A stretch of DNA of 64,000 nucleotides from Candidatus Methylopumilus turicensis (GTDB taxonomy: Bacteria > Pseudomonadota > Gammaproteobacteria > Burkholderiales > Methylophilaceae): assembly GCF_000953015.1 (NCBI RefSeq), contig NZ_LN794158.1, positions 620,001 through 684,000 on the forward strand, in the 5' to 3' direction. Every line of letters starts with the position of its first letter. Position 1 is the first letter of the stretch. This document shows positions 43,090 through 51,486 of the stretch, piece by piece. The translations under genes were made by a program, and so were the position numbers. The notes under the pieces are model-generated. The model had not been told where the DNA came from. It saw only the letters and a list, made by a program, of their open reading frames with translations, and searched no databases.

Positions 43090-43455
43090 GGGGCTGACCA
43101 GGTTTCGACGTGGGTTGCAAAGCAGTGCAGGGCATACCGAGGCTCAGTTCCCTCGTAAATACAGCTGAAAAAAGTATAGTCGCAAACGACGAAACTTACT
43201 CTCTAGCCGCTTAATCCGGCTGGACGCTGCACCACTTCTCCCGTGGAGTGGGTGGCCTTAAAACCATCGCAGCGTCATATACACGGGATACGTGGTGTGT
43301 TGGGTTACTTAGCACATCATTAACTCTAAGGTAACTCGCTTATTTCTTGCTTGCTCGTTGGTGTGGAATAAGTTAAATCAAACAACACAGCTAAGTATGT
43401 AGAACTGTCTGTGGAGGGCTTGCGGACGGGGGTTCGATTCCCCCCAGCTCCACCA
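43090..43455 (+). ncRNA. ssrA: tmRNA (transfer-messenger RNA)
   Basis: The 366-nt RNA starts GGGGCTGACCAGGTTTCGAC and ends CAGCTCCACCA, whose acceptor stem pairs GGGGCTG with CAGCTCC; the T-arm GGGGGTTCGATTCCCCC is intact and CCA is encoded. The resume codon GCA is at 43182 and the tag ORF reads ANDETYSLAA, stop TAA at 43212-43214. It rescues stalled ribosomes with SmpB. The tag is of the betaproteobacterial ANDETYALAA kind with one Ala to Ser change. Confidence 0.97.
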
Positions 43456-43496
43456 ATAAAACAAAAGGCCACCTTCGGGTGGCTTTTTGTTTTATT
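43456..43496 (+). terminator. Terminator of ssrA
   Basis: GGCCACC-TTCG-GGTGGCTTTTT is a strong tetraloop hairpin directly behind the CCA end; flanking AATAAAACAAAA and TTTTGTTTTATT extend the pairing with one mismatch. Confidence 0.92.
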
Positions 43497-43582
43497 GGGG
43501 TTTCGAAATCACATCGCCAAACAGCTTTGGTAATGTTCACCAACTCTTTCTGCAAACCATGCCGTGGTGAGTTTTCGCTTGA

Positions 43583-43918
43583 TTTTCGGACTATGTAAAT
43601 TGTAACTACGAAGCGGATATAGCTGCTAACGCTGATTTCAGTAAGGCACTGAGTAATGTTGGTTTGTTTAAGCCTTTATCTGCTAATCTCATTCCCTCGA
43701 GTGTTCAGGCTCTAATGGGTGTGAATGCCATGTATGGATTTGATGAAGATAAACTCAACGCGCTCCCAGATAATGTGTTGGCGGATTTACACCGTCGAGG
43801 CTATTTAGCACGCATCTACGCACAGCTTAAATCGCTACAAAACTTCCAAAAACTCGTTCGCCGTTTTGAACAACAAACTTTCAGTGCTTCGGCTAAGCAA
43901 GCAGGCTTTAATGCATAG
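43583..43918 (+). pseudogene. Remnant of a SapC family protein gene
   Basis: The open frame after a stop at 43580 reads from about 43583 to 43918 without a good start codon (first candidate TTG 43664). It codes for a segment with NADFSKALSNVGLFKPL, GFDEDKLNALPDNVLADLH and GYLARIYAQLKSLQNFQKL, the pattern of the C-terminal third of SapC proteins. The N-terminal part of about 130 or more residues is missing and the 5' side (43497-43582) shows no homologous frame that I can read. It looks like a decayed gene left behind ssrA, an integration hot spot. Confidence 0.6.
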
Positions 43919-43944
43919 GCGTTAGCATCTTGGTGTTGCATGTT

Positions 43945-43977
43945 AAAACCCGCTCCAGATAAGTTAGCGGGTTTTTT
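43945..43977 (+). terminator. Terminator behind the SapC remnant
   Basis: AAAACCCGCT (43945-43954) pairs with AGCGGGTTTT (43966-43975) around an 11-nt loop, followed by T. Its survival suggests the remnant was once a normal gene ending here. Confidence 0.82.
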
Positions 43978-44187
43978 ATTTGCTGGGTAATTAGCTAAAC
44001 TTATCGTCACAATTAAAACAATTGATTTTACTTGTGGCGTTGATGCTTCTAAAATGCATTCACTCGAAAACGATGGGAAACAAAAAATTCGAGAAATTGT
44101 TTTGTAACGAATTTGATGTATCGTTAATTTGTTTTTAATGCAGTGTTATTTGAAGTCGTTTTTTATCAACTAAAAAGGAGTTTTATT

Positions 44188-44751
44188 ATGTCATTAGTCA
44201 ATACAACCATTAAGCCTTTCAAAGCACAGGCTTTCCACAACGGTAAATTCGTTGAAATCACAGAAGCAAACCTTAAAGGTAAATGGACAGCGTTTGTGTT
44301 CTACCCAGCTGACTTCACATTCGTTTGCCCAACAGAATTAGGCGACTTAGCTGACATGTACGGCGAGTTCCAAAAAATCGGTCTAGAAATCTACTCAGTA
44401 TCAACTGACACACATTTCACTCACAAAGCTTGGGCGGATGCTTCTGACACAATCAAGAAGATCAAATACCCAATGCTTGCTGACCCAACAGGCACAATCT
44501 CACGTAACTTTGATGTGATGATTGAAGAAGAAGGTTTGGCATTGCGCGGTACATTCATCATTAATCCAGAAGGCGTGATTAAAGCAGCTGAGATTAACGA
44601 TCTAGGTATTGGCCGTTCTGCTGCTGACTTGTTACGTAAGGCACAAGCTGCACAATACGTGGCTGCACATCCTAACGAAGCATGTCCAGCATCATGGACA
44701 CCAGGTGAAGCAACATTGACACCATCATTAGATTTAGTTGGTAAGATCTAA
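44188..44751 (+). CDS. ahpC: Alkyl hydroperoxide reductase subunit C (peroxiredoxin)
   Basis: The 187-residue typical 2-Cys peroxiredoxin reduces peroxides. The peroxidatic Cys47 lies in [10 protein letters not shown] and the resolving Cys in [11 protein letters not shown]. The ATG at 44188 has AAGGAG 7 nt upstream; the in-frame TTG/ATG region from 44143 is not needed. The 210 nt before it hold no gene; a very weak promoter-like pair (TTGTAA-N17-TAATTT near 44101) is visible, and no clear OxyR site. ahpF follows. Confidence 0.95.
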   Translation: MSLVNTTIKPFKAQAFHNGKFVEITEANLKGKWTAFVFYPADFTFVCPTELGDLADMYGEFQKIGLEIYSVSTDTHFTHKAWADASDTIKKIKYPMLADPTGTISRNFDVMIEEEGLALRGTFIINPEGVIKAAEINDLGIGRSAADLLRKAQAAQYVAAHPNEACPASWTPGEATLTPSLDLVGKI

Positions 44752-44796
44752 GCGTTAGGGATTCAATAAGTAGGTTAAGTAAGCAATATTGTCATG

Positions 44797-44822
44797 TTGG
44801 GTGCGGCGTGTGCCGCACCTAA
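44797..44822 (+). promoter_or_regulatory. Hairpin between ahpC and ahpF
   Basis: TTGGGTGCGGC and GCCGCACCTAA form an 11-bp stem (one G-U pair) with a GTGT loop, followed by only three T. It lies in the 103-nt gap and could partly terminate or protect the ahpC mRNA, giving more AhpC than AhpF. Confidence 0.65.
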
Positions 44823-44854
44823 TTTGATACAAAAATTAGGTGAAGGAAATACTC

Positions 44855-46408
44855 ATGGCTTTAGACAGCAATATCAAAAATCAACTCTCAGCCTATATGG
44901 AAAAGCTGCTACATCCAATTGCGATTGTCGCATCCGTCGATGGTAGCCCCAAATCCAATGAGATGATGGATTTGCTGACTGAATTAGCTGGTATGTCAGA
45001 AAAGATTCATCTAACTGAAGAACAAGATCAACGCACGCCATCTTTTGCGATCAAACGCTTTGAGGCGGGTGCTGCGCCCGTGGGAATTCGCTTTGCAGGC
45101 ATCCCAATGGGGCACGAATTTACTTCATTGATTTTGGCTTTGCTCCAAGTGGGCGGCCATCCTTTGAAATTAGAAGCTGAAAAAATCGCACAAATTGCCG
45201 CGATTGAAGGTAGCTTCCATTTTGAGACTTATATTTCTTTAAGCTGCCATAACTGCCCTGACGTGGTGCAGGCTTTGAACTTGATGGCAGTGATTAACCT
45301 AAACATCACGAACGTGATGATTGATGGCGGTGTGTTCCAGCAAGAAGTGACTGACAAAAAGATTATGTCTGTACCAACCGTGATGCTCAATGGCGAACAG
45401 TTTGGTGTGGGTCGTATGGAGCTTGATGAGATTTTAGCCAAAGTGGACGTGGGCGCTGTGGCCCGTGAAGCCAAAAAGCTAGATGCAAAAGCGCCTTACG
45501 ATGTATTGATTATTGGCGGCGGCCCAGCAGGGGCTTCTGCGGCGATTTACTCTGCACGTAAAGGCATTCGCACAGGCATTGTGGCGGAACGCTTTGGTGG
45601 TCAGGTCATGGATACGCTTGGCATCGAAAACTTTATTTCAGTGAAAGAAACTGAAGGCCCTAAGTTAGTCATGGCGCTGGAAGAACACGTTAAATTCTAC
45701 GATGTGGATATTATGAATTTGCAACGTGCAAAATCGGTCAAGCAAGGTGATTTGCTGGAAGTAGAATTAGAAAGCGGTGCGGTTTTAAAAAGCAAAGCCT
45801 TAGTGATCGCCACTGGCGCACGTTGGAGAGAATTGGGCGTGCCTGGTGAAGCGCAGTATCGCGGTAAAGGCGTGGCTTACTGCCCACACTGTGATGGCCC
45901 TTTGTTTAAAGGCAAGCCTGTTGCGGTGGTGGGGGGTGGTAACTCAGGCGTTGAAGCGGCGATCGATTTAGCTGGGATTGTGGCGCATGTGACTTTGATT
46001 CAGTTTGACCCGGAATTAAAAGCGGATGCAGTGTTGCAGACAAAGTTACGTTCACTCAGCAATGTGACGATTGTGACAAATGCACAAACGACGGAAGTGA
46101 CCGGTAATGGCGAGAAGATGAACGGCTTAGATTACAAAGACCGTGCAACAGGGGAAATGCATCATTTAGATTTGGATGCGGTATTTGTGCAAATTGGTTT
46201 ATTACCGAATACTGACTTTATCAAAGGCGGCCCGATCAACTTGAGTAAGTTCGGTGAGATCGAGATTGATTCACACGGCGCAACCTCTATGCCAGGCGTG
46301 TATGCGGCGGGCGATGTGACCACTGTGCCATACAAGCAAATTATTATCGCGATGGGTGAGGGCGCTAAAGCTTCACTTGGGGCATTTGATTACTTGATTC
46401 GTCAATAA
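44855..46408 (+). CDS. ahpF: Alkyl hydroperoxide reductase subunit F
   Basis: The 517-residue flavoprotein reduces AhpC with NAD(P)H. The N-terminal double thioredoxin-like domain has the CxxC in [11 protein letters not shown]; the thioredoxin-reductase-like part has FAD-binding [17 protein letters not shown], the redox [10 protein letters not shown] and NAD-binding [13 protein letters not shown] 44855 has GAAGGAAAT before it; the in-frame ATG-like start at 44840 is rejected. Confidence 0.95.
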   Translation: MALDSNIKNQLSAYMEKLLHPIAIVASVDGSPKSNEMMDLLTELAGMSEKIHLTEEQDQRTPSFAIKRFEAGAAPVGIRFAGIPMGHEFTSLILALLQVGGHPLKLEAEKIAQIAAIEGSFHFETYISLSCHNCPDVVQALNLMAVINLNITNVMIDGGVFQQEVTDKKIMSVPTVMLNGEQFGVGRMELDEILAKVDVGAVAREAKKLDAKAPYDVLIIGGGPAGASAAIYSARKGIRTGIVAERFGGQVMDTLGIENFISVKETEGPKLVMALEEHVKFYDVDIMNLQRAKSVKQGDLLEVELESGAVLKSKALVIATGARWRELGVPGEAQYRGKGVAYCPHCDGPLFKGKPVAVVGGGNSGVEAAIDLAGIVAHVTLIQFDPELKADAVLQTKLRSLSNVTIVTNAQTTEVTGNGEKMNGLDYKDRATGEMHHLDLDAVFVQIGLLPNTDFIKGGPINLSKFGEIEIDSHGATSMPGVYAAGDVTTVPYKQIIIAMGEGAKASLGAFDYLIRQ

Positions 46409-46424
46409 GTGAATTGATGGCAGC

Positions 46425-46458
46425 AATAAAAAAGGGAGCCTTGGCTCCCTTTTTTATT
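46425..46458. terminator. Bidirectional terminator between ahpF and efp
   Basis: AATAAAAAAGGGAGCC (46425-46440), a 2-nt centre, and GGCTCCCTTTTTTATT (46443-46458) form a near-perfect hairpin with A- and T-runs on both sides, suited to both convergent transcripts. Confidence 0.9.
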
Positions 46459-46475
46459 GGATAAAAACCAACAGA

Positions 46476-47033
46476 TTATTTCACGCGGTTTTTGTATTCC
46501 AATGTGCGGGTGTCGATTTCAATCTTGTCACCCGTTGCGCAGAATAGTGGAACAGGCAATTCAAAGCCAGTTGAAATGCGCGCTGGTTTCATTACTTTAC
46601 CTGATGTGTCGCCCTTCACTGCTGGCTCTGTGTAAGTGATTTCACGAACCACTGAGTTAGGTAAGTCCACAGAAATGGCTTTTCCGTTGTAGAAAACGAC
46701 TTCACAGGTCATGCCGTCTTCCAAGAAGTTAAGCGCATCCGTCATGTTTTCGGCTTCCACTTCAAACTGGTTGTATTCTTCATCCATGAAGACATACATT
46801 GGGTCAGCGAAGTAAGAGTAGGTCACGTCTTTTTTCTCAAGTACGACAATTTCAAATTTGTCGTCTGCTTTGTAAACTGTTTCGCTTGGCGCTTCAGTTA
46901 ACAAGTTTTTGAATTTCATTTTAACCACGGCAGAGTTACGGCCTGATTTGTTGTATTCGGCCTTTTGCACAACCAATGGATCGTTACCGATCATGATTAC
47001 GTTGCCGACGCGGAGTTCCATTGCTGTTTTCAT
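46476..47033 (-). CDS. efp: Elongation factor P, arginine type
   Basis: The 185-residue translation factor relieves ribosome stalling at polyproline. The modification site at the tip loop is Arg32 (NKSGRNSAV), not Lys, which marks the EarP-rhamnosylated subfamily. Three beta-barrel domains are complete. It lies 40 nt downstream of earP, its modifying enzyme, in the greB-earP-efp run. Confidence 0.96.
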   Translation of the reverse strand: MKTAMELRVGNVIMIGNDPLVVQKAEYNKSGRNSAVVKMKFKNLLTEAPSETVYKADDKFEIVVLEKKDVTYSYFADPMYVFMDEEYNQFEVEAENMTDALNFLEDGMTCEVVFYNGKAISVDLPNSVVREITYTEPAVKGDTSGKVMKPARISTGFELPVPLFCATGDKIEIDTRTLEYKNRVK

Positions 47034-47073
47034 GTGATGTCCTGCAAAAAGTGTTGATGTAAAAAGCCGCGCA

Positions 47074-48159
47074 TTATACCTTATTTTTGGTAAAAATCAC
47101 CAATTTAGCCGCCAAATCAGCTTGTTGCTCAAATTTGTGGGTTTGCAATTCGGCATGGGTTTTGAGCGTTGATAAGGCCGCAATTAGTTTATTCCAAAGT
47201 GCTGGGCTAATTTCAGCATCTAGCCACGCATGGTGAAACTCGCTTAATACATGGCCTGCTTGAATGTCGTATTGGTTTAAAAATGCATCCAATTTTTTAA
47301 GATGGTGTTTTTCTTCTTGCGGATAGGTTTGCCAAATAAACGGGTTGGCCGACCATAAAGCGCGTATCCAGCTATCTTCGCCGCGGACAAAGTTGAGGTC
47401 GCAGCACCATAATAATTGGTCATATTCGGCTTGTGTCAAAAATGGAATGACGGTGAGCGCGAGTTGATCTTTTGTTAGTCTATCCCCAGCCTCAAGGGAT
47501 GGTTTGCCAAAAAATGCAGCGATTTTATTTAAGGTGTTGCCCGCCGGAACAAAGCACTCAACAGGACGATTGCCCGCCGCCATTGACGCCAGCAAGCTTT
47601 CTATTGGCGCTTCAGGATAGCAAAACAATGACACTTGAAGGCTGGGTAAGCGTGACATTGTTGCTTTCGCAGCCTGGCGAGTGGTGAATAGGTGTTGTTC
47701 TCTAATTAAACCGCCGGTTTTGTCGGTAAAGCCAGGGAAGAAAAAGGTTTTGTGTAAGCCAGTGGCAGGGTGAATCGCGTTTTTCGCATGAAAATCATCC
47801 ACCCAAGTTTCGGCAGATAAGTATTCTAAATTGAGCCAAATCGGTTGTTTGGCGACCATGTTTTGAATATACGGTTGGGGTAATTCACATGCAAAGGCCT
47901 CGATGACCACATCGGCAGGGGTAACATTCGCAAAGCTTGCGTCATCATTCCATAGGCAAACCTCAACGCCATTTATTTTCTGGCTCTTGAGCGATGCATC
48001 TAAGCCCGTGACTATTTTGCTGGCCACGTTTAAATCATCCACCCAAAGACGAATATCAAGCGCATATTCATCATGTAGTTGTTTAGCTAGCCGCCAGCAG
48101 ACGCCAATGTCGCCGAAGTTGTCGATTACCTTACAGAATAAGTCCCAGCGCTTTTTCAT
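47074..48159 (-). CDS. earP: EF-P arginine rhamnosyltransferase EarP
   Basis: The 361-residue GT-B glycosyltransferase attaches rhamnose from dTDP-rhamnose to Arg32 of EF-P. The N-terminal [19 protein letters not shown] carries the two catalytic/binding aspartates (Asp13 and Asp17 by count), and the nucleotide-binding [14 protein letters not shown] and PFIWQTYPQ motifs follow. The start overlaps the greB stop by 4 nt. Confidence 0.95.
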   Translation of the reverse strand: MKKRWDLFCKVIDNFGDIGVCWRLAKQLHDEYALDIRLWVDDLNVASKIVTGLDASLKSQKINGVEVCLWNDDASFANVTPADVVIEAFACELPQPYIQNMVAKQPIWLNLEYLSAETWVDDFHAKNAIHPATGLHKTFFFPGFTDKTGGLIREQHLFTTRQAAKATMSRLPSLQVSLFCYPEAPIESLLASMAAGNRPVECFVPAGNTLNKIAAFFGKPSLEAGDRLTKDQLALTVIPFLTQAEYDQLLWCCDLNFVRGEDSWIRALWSANPFIWQTYPQEEKHHLKKLDAFLNQYDIQAGHVLSEFHHAWLDAEISPALWNKLIAALSTLKTHAELQTHKFEQQADLAAKLVIFTKNKV

Positions 48160-48653
48160 TGCTTTTGAGGCTCGCTATAACTAATTTCCTGGATCTCGTA
48201 CTCATCCTCACCCGTTGGGGTTTGCACGCGCACCAGGTCGCCTACTTGCTTGCCCAACATGGCTTTGGCCAGCGGTGAAACCCAACTTATCCAGCCTTTG
48301 GTGGGTGCTAGCTCATCTTGTCCAACGATACGGTAGGTATGTTCGGTATCTCTGTCCAAAGCATACAAAGTGACCCAGGCGCCAAAGAACACTTTCTCAA
48401 GACCGGCTTGTGTGGCGGGATCAACAATCACAGCCGCATCCATGCGTTGCATTAAAAAGCGTAAGCGCGAGTCAATTTGGCGCAGTCTTCGTTTGCCGTA
48501 AATGTAATCGCCATTTTCAGAGCGGTCGCCATTACCCGCAGCCCAAGAAACTACACGCACTACCTCAGGCCGCTCGACTTTGAGTAGCTGCGTAAACTCA
48601 GCTTCTAATGCGGCGTGGCCTTGGGGGGTGATGTAATTTTTTTGATCTGCCAT
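48156..48653 (-). CDS. greB: Transcription elongation factor GreB
   Basis: The 165-residue protein stimulates RNA polymerase to cleave backtracked transcripts. The coiled-coil tip is canonical, AGNGDRSENGDYIYGKRRLR, with the acidic pair. The C-terminal FKBP-like domain ends SPLAKAMLGKQVGDLVRVQTPTG. It overlaps earP by 4 nt. Another Gre-like gene without these tip residues is in the gua operon. Confidence 0.95.
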   Translation of the reverse strand: MADQKNYITPQGHAALEAEFTQLLKVERPEVVRVVSWAAGNGDRSENGDYIYGKRRLRQIDSRLRFLMQRMDAAVIVDPATQAGLEKVFFGAWVTLYALDRDTEHTYRIVGQDELAPTKGWISWVSPLAKAMLGKQVGDLVRVQTPTGEDEYEIQEISYSEPQKQ

Positions 48654-48717
48654 GGGGTGCTATTTTTATTCTTTGTTTTCAGTATTTTTAGTGGCCAGTC
48701 CGCGTTAAAATCTAAGC

Positions 48718-51486
48718 ATGACCCAAGCCCCGAATTCTAGCCTGATTTTATGTTCTACGCCGCGTTTAGCGCGTAGCTTGCAAGGAATTTTTCAGCGCGA
48801 GCAAGTACAAAAAGGCATGACAAAATGGCAGCCGCTTAATGCGATGCCATTGACACAGTGGCTGGGGCAATTATTAGATGAAGCGATGTTGCTGGGCGAG
48901 ATCGACGAAACAAACTTGCCACCCAAGGAGCTTAGTCCCTTGCAAGAAAGTCTGCTATGGGAACAGAGCATTAAGCATTGTTTGAAATCGCACGAGGCCA
49001 AGCATTTATTTGATGCTTCTGGTTTAGCAAGTGCGGCGATGGAGGCTAATCGTCTCGTGATTGAGTGGAATCTCAATCTTAATATGGATGAGGCCACCGA
49101 AGAGACCAAACAGTTTTTGGAGTGGCGCAAACGCTTTCAGTGGCTGTGCAAGCAAAATTGGTATTTGGAGTCGGTGCGCTTCAGCAACTGGCGCTTAGAT
49201 GTGCTAGAAAGTGGTGTTGGCATATTGCCAGCCCACGTTGAGTTTGCCGGCTTTGATCGTATCAATCCTCAGCTTAAAAGATTGCAAGAAGTGCTGGTGA
49301 AGCGGGGTGTGAAAGTAAGCTCGGCATTACTCACATTTGATTCGCCTCAAGAGGCTCAGCATAGGGTATTGACTGACCAAGATGCGGAATGCCGCGCTGC
49401 TGTTGCTTGGGCAAAAGCACAGTTAGCAGATAATCCAAATGTGAGCATTGCGATTGTGGTGCCAGAGCTGGCGGCTTTGCGTAGCAAAATTTCTGCGCTC
49501 TTGGATGATGTGTTGCAACCATCTGCCGCGCGTCCTGCTCTAGCGGAAAATCAGCGACCTTATGATTTTTCTTTGGGTGTGCCACTCAATACCCAACCTG
49601 TGATTGCAACAGCCATTCATCTCCTGCAATTGGCTTGGCAGCGCGGCAATATTTTTCAGCAAGACATGATTCAGTTGTTGCATAGCCCTTATTGGTCAGA
49701 GGGCTTGTTGGAAGCGGATGCTAGAGCCTTGCTAGATGCAAGGATGCGGCGTGATTTGCCTTTGAGTTTTAAGAGCGCACGCTTACAAAACTATATTCAT
49801 AAAGTGACAGCAGGTGAGGGCGGTATGCGCTTGCCAGCGACCATTAAAGCCTTACAAGATTTACTCGGTTATGCGCAAACTCAATCCTTGAAACAGCTTC
49901 CTTCTGCTTGGGCCTTGGTGTTAGATAAAGCCTTAGTCCATGCAGACTGGCCTGGTCGTAGAAGCTTATCTAGTTTTGAATATCAAGCGACCAAATCATT
50001 CGCCAAAGTGATTTCAGCGCTGGCTGGCTTAGATGACTTGCTCGGTAAAATTGATGCTAAACAAGCCATTTCCCAATTGATTCAACTTTGTCAGGCGCAG
50101 ATTTTTCAGCCTGAATCTAAAGAAATTCCGCCATTGCAAATTATGGGGATGATGGAGGCTGCTGCTGCCCCTTTGGATGCGATGTGGGTCATGGGGATGA
50201 ACGATCACGTTTGGCCGCCGATCGCACGACCGAACGCGTTGATTTCAGCAAGTCTGCAACGTGCCGCAGAAACTCCGAATGCCAGCAGTGAGGTGCAAGT
50301 GGCTTTTGCAAAAGCAATCCATTCCCGTTTGATTAAAAGTGCCCGTTCGGTCATTTTTTCTAGCGCGATTCAAGATGGCGATCGTCAATTGCGTGCAAGT
50401 CCATTGATGCAAGAGATTCCGCTTGCCTCTTCCGAGAGCTTGTTGGCTAAAACACTGGCTGAACAGCTAGTTGATTGTGTGCCTGCTGAAGTAGTGGAGA
50501 AGCCTTGGCAATGGGTAGATGACCATCAAGCACCAGTGGTTGAAGAGGGCGGTCATGTATCAGGTGGAACCGGCTTACTCAAGGCGCAAGCGATATGCCC
50601 AGCTTGGGCTTTCTACCAATATCGCTTGTATGCTAAAGCCTTAAAAGAACCAGTAGATGGTTTGGATGCGATGGATAGAGGTAATCTTGTGCATCAAGTG
50701 TTGGAGGCCTTTTGGGATGGGCGCGACTCCACTTATTTACATGCCTTGAGTGACAATGAGATGCAAGCTGTGCTTGAGCAAGTGGCTGACAAAGTGATGT
50801 CTTTGTTCAATCAAGAGCACGATGAAGCATTTTCTACGGTGTTTATTCAGCTAGAAAAAGAGCGCTTGGTGAAATTGGTCACGGCTTGGCTCAATGATGT
50901 CGAGAAGGCGCGTGAAATCGGCTTTGTTGTGCAGGCGGTTGAGCGTAAGCAAACCATACCAATTGATAGCCTTTCGATTACGCTCACTGTGGATAGAGTG
51001 GATCAACTTGAAGATGGCCGTTTGGCCGTGCTCGATTACAAAACTGGCGGGACGATTGATTTTAAGAACTGGGCAAACGCCAATATCGCTGAACCGCAAT
51101 TGCCGATTTACGCCGCCTTTTTAATGGGCGATGCGGAAGTCGCCGCAGTATGTTTTGCCAAAGTGCTGTTGGAGAAAGCTGGGTACGCTGGTATTGCTGC
51201 GAGTAAAGGCGTGTTGCAGGGCGCAACGCCTTTGGAAGAAAGTCGAGGACGCAAGATTTTTGCAGAAGCAAATTTTCCCGATTGGCCTTCTGTTATTGCG
51301 CATTGGAAAAATAGTATCACTGCGACAGCGCAAGCGATTAAAGCGGGTGATGCGGCGGTGAAGTTTGAAAATGAAAAGCAGCTGATCTATTGTGAGGTCT
51401 TGCCTTTGTTACGATTGGCGGAGCGCCAGTTACAGTTTGAGCATCAACAAGCTGCGCTTCATCAGCAAGAAGTAGGTGGCGTATGA
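48718..51486 (+). CDS. AddB-like helicase-nuclease subunit, PD-(D/E)XK
   Basis: The 922-residue protein is the AddB-like partner of the following helicase in double-strand break end resection. It has UvrD-like folds without a Walker A, and a C-terminal PD-(D/E)XK nuclease with DRVDQLEDGRLAVLDYKTG (motif DYK). The Fe-S cluster expected around this nuclease looks incomplete: the first Cys is present in AQAICPAWAF, but the C-terminal CxxC-C run is reduced to IYCEVLPLLRL, with two of the usual three cysteines replaced. Stop overlaps the next start by 4 nt. Confidence 0.85.
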   Translation: MTQAPNSSLILCSTPRLARSLQGIFQREQVQKGMTKWQPLNAMPLTQWLGQLLDEAMLLGEIDETNLPPKELSPLQESLLWEQSIKHCLKSHEAKHLFDASGLASAAMEANRLVIEWNLNLNMDEATEETKQFLEWRKRFQWLCKQNWYLESVRFSNWRLDVLESGVGILPAHVEFAGFDRINPQLKRLQEVLVKRGVKVSSALLTFDSPQEAQHRVLTDQDAECRAAVAWAKAQLADNPNVSIAIVVPELAALRSKISALLDDVLQPSAARPALAENQRPYDFSLGVPLNTQPVIATAIHLLQLAWQRGNIFQQDMIQLLHSPYWSEGLLEADARALLDARMRRDLPLSFKSARLQNYIHKVTAGEGGMRLPATIKALQDLLGYAQTQSLKQLPSAWALVLDKALVHADWPGRRSLSSFEYQATKSFAKVISALAGLDDLLGKIDAKQAISQLIQLCQAQIFQPESKEIPPLQIMGMMEAAAAPLDAMWVMGMNDHVWPPIARPNALISASLQRAAETPNASSEVQVAFAKAIHSRLIKSARSVIFSSAIQDGDRQLRASPLMQEIPLASSESLLAKTLAEQLVDCVPAEVVEKPWQWVDDHQAPVVEEGGHVSGGTGLLKAQAICPAWAFYQYRLYAKALKEPVDGLDAMDRGNLVHQVLEAFWDGRDSTYLHALSDNEMQAVLEQVADKVMSLFNQEHDEAFSTVFIQLEKERLVKLVTAWLNDVEKAREIGFVVQAVERKQTIPIDSLSITLTVDRVDQLEDGRLAVLDYKTGGTIDFKNWANANIAEPQLPIYAAFLMGDAEVAAVCFAKVLLEKAGYAGIAASKGVLQGATPLEESRGRKIFAEANFPDWPSVIAHWKNSITATAQAIKAGDAAVKFENEKQLIYCEVLPLLRLAERQLQFEHQQAALHQQEVGGV

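Noticed and set aside
43497-43600. A minus-strand open stretch with KIKRKLTTAWFAERVGEHYQ.
   Set aside because: It is only about 35 codons, has an upstream in-frame stop, no start or ribosome binding site, and no recognisable family.
44050-44187. An OxyR or other oxidative-stress operator before ahpC.
   Set aside because: No ATAG-N7-CTAT-type repeats with the right spacing are visible; the region is AT-rich without a clear motif.
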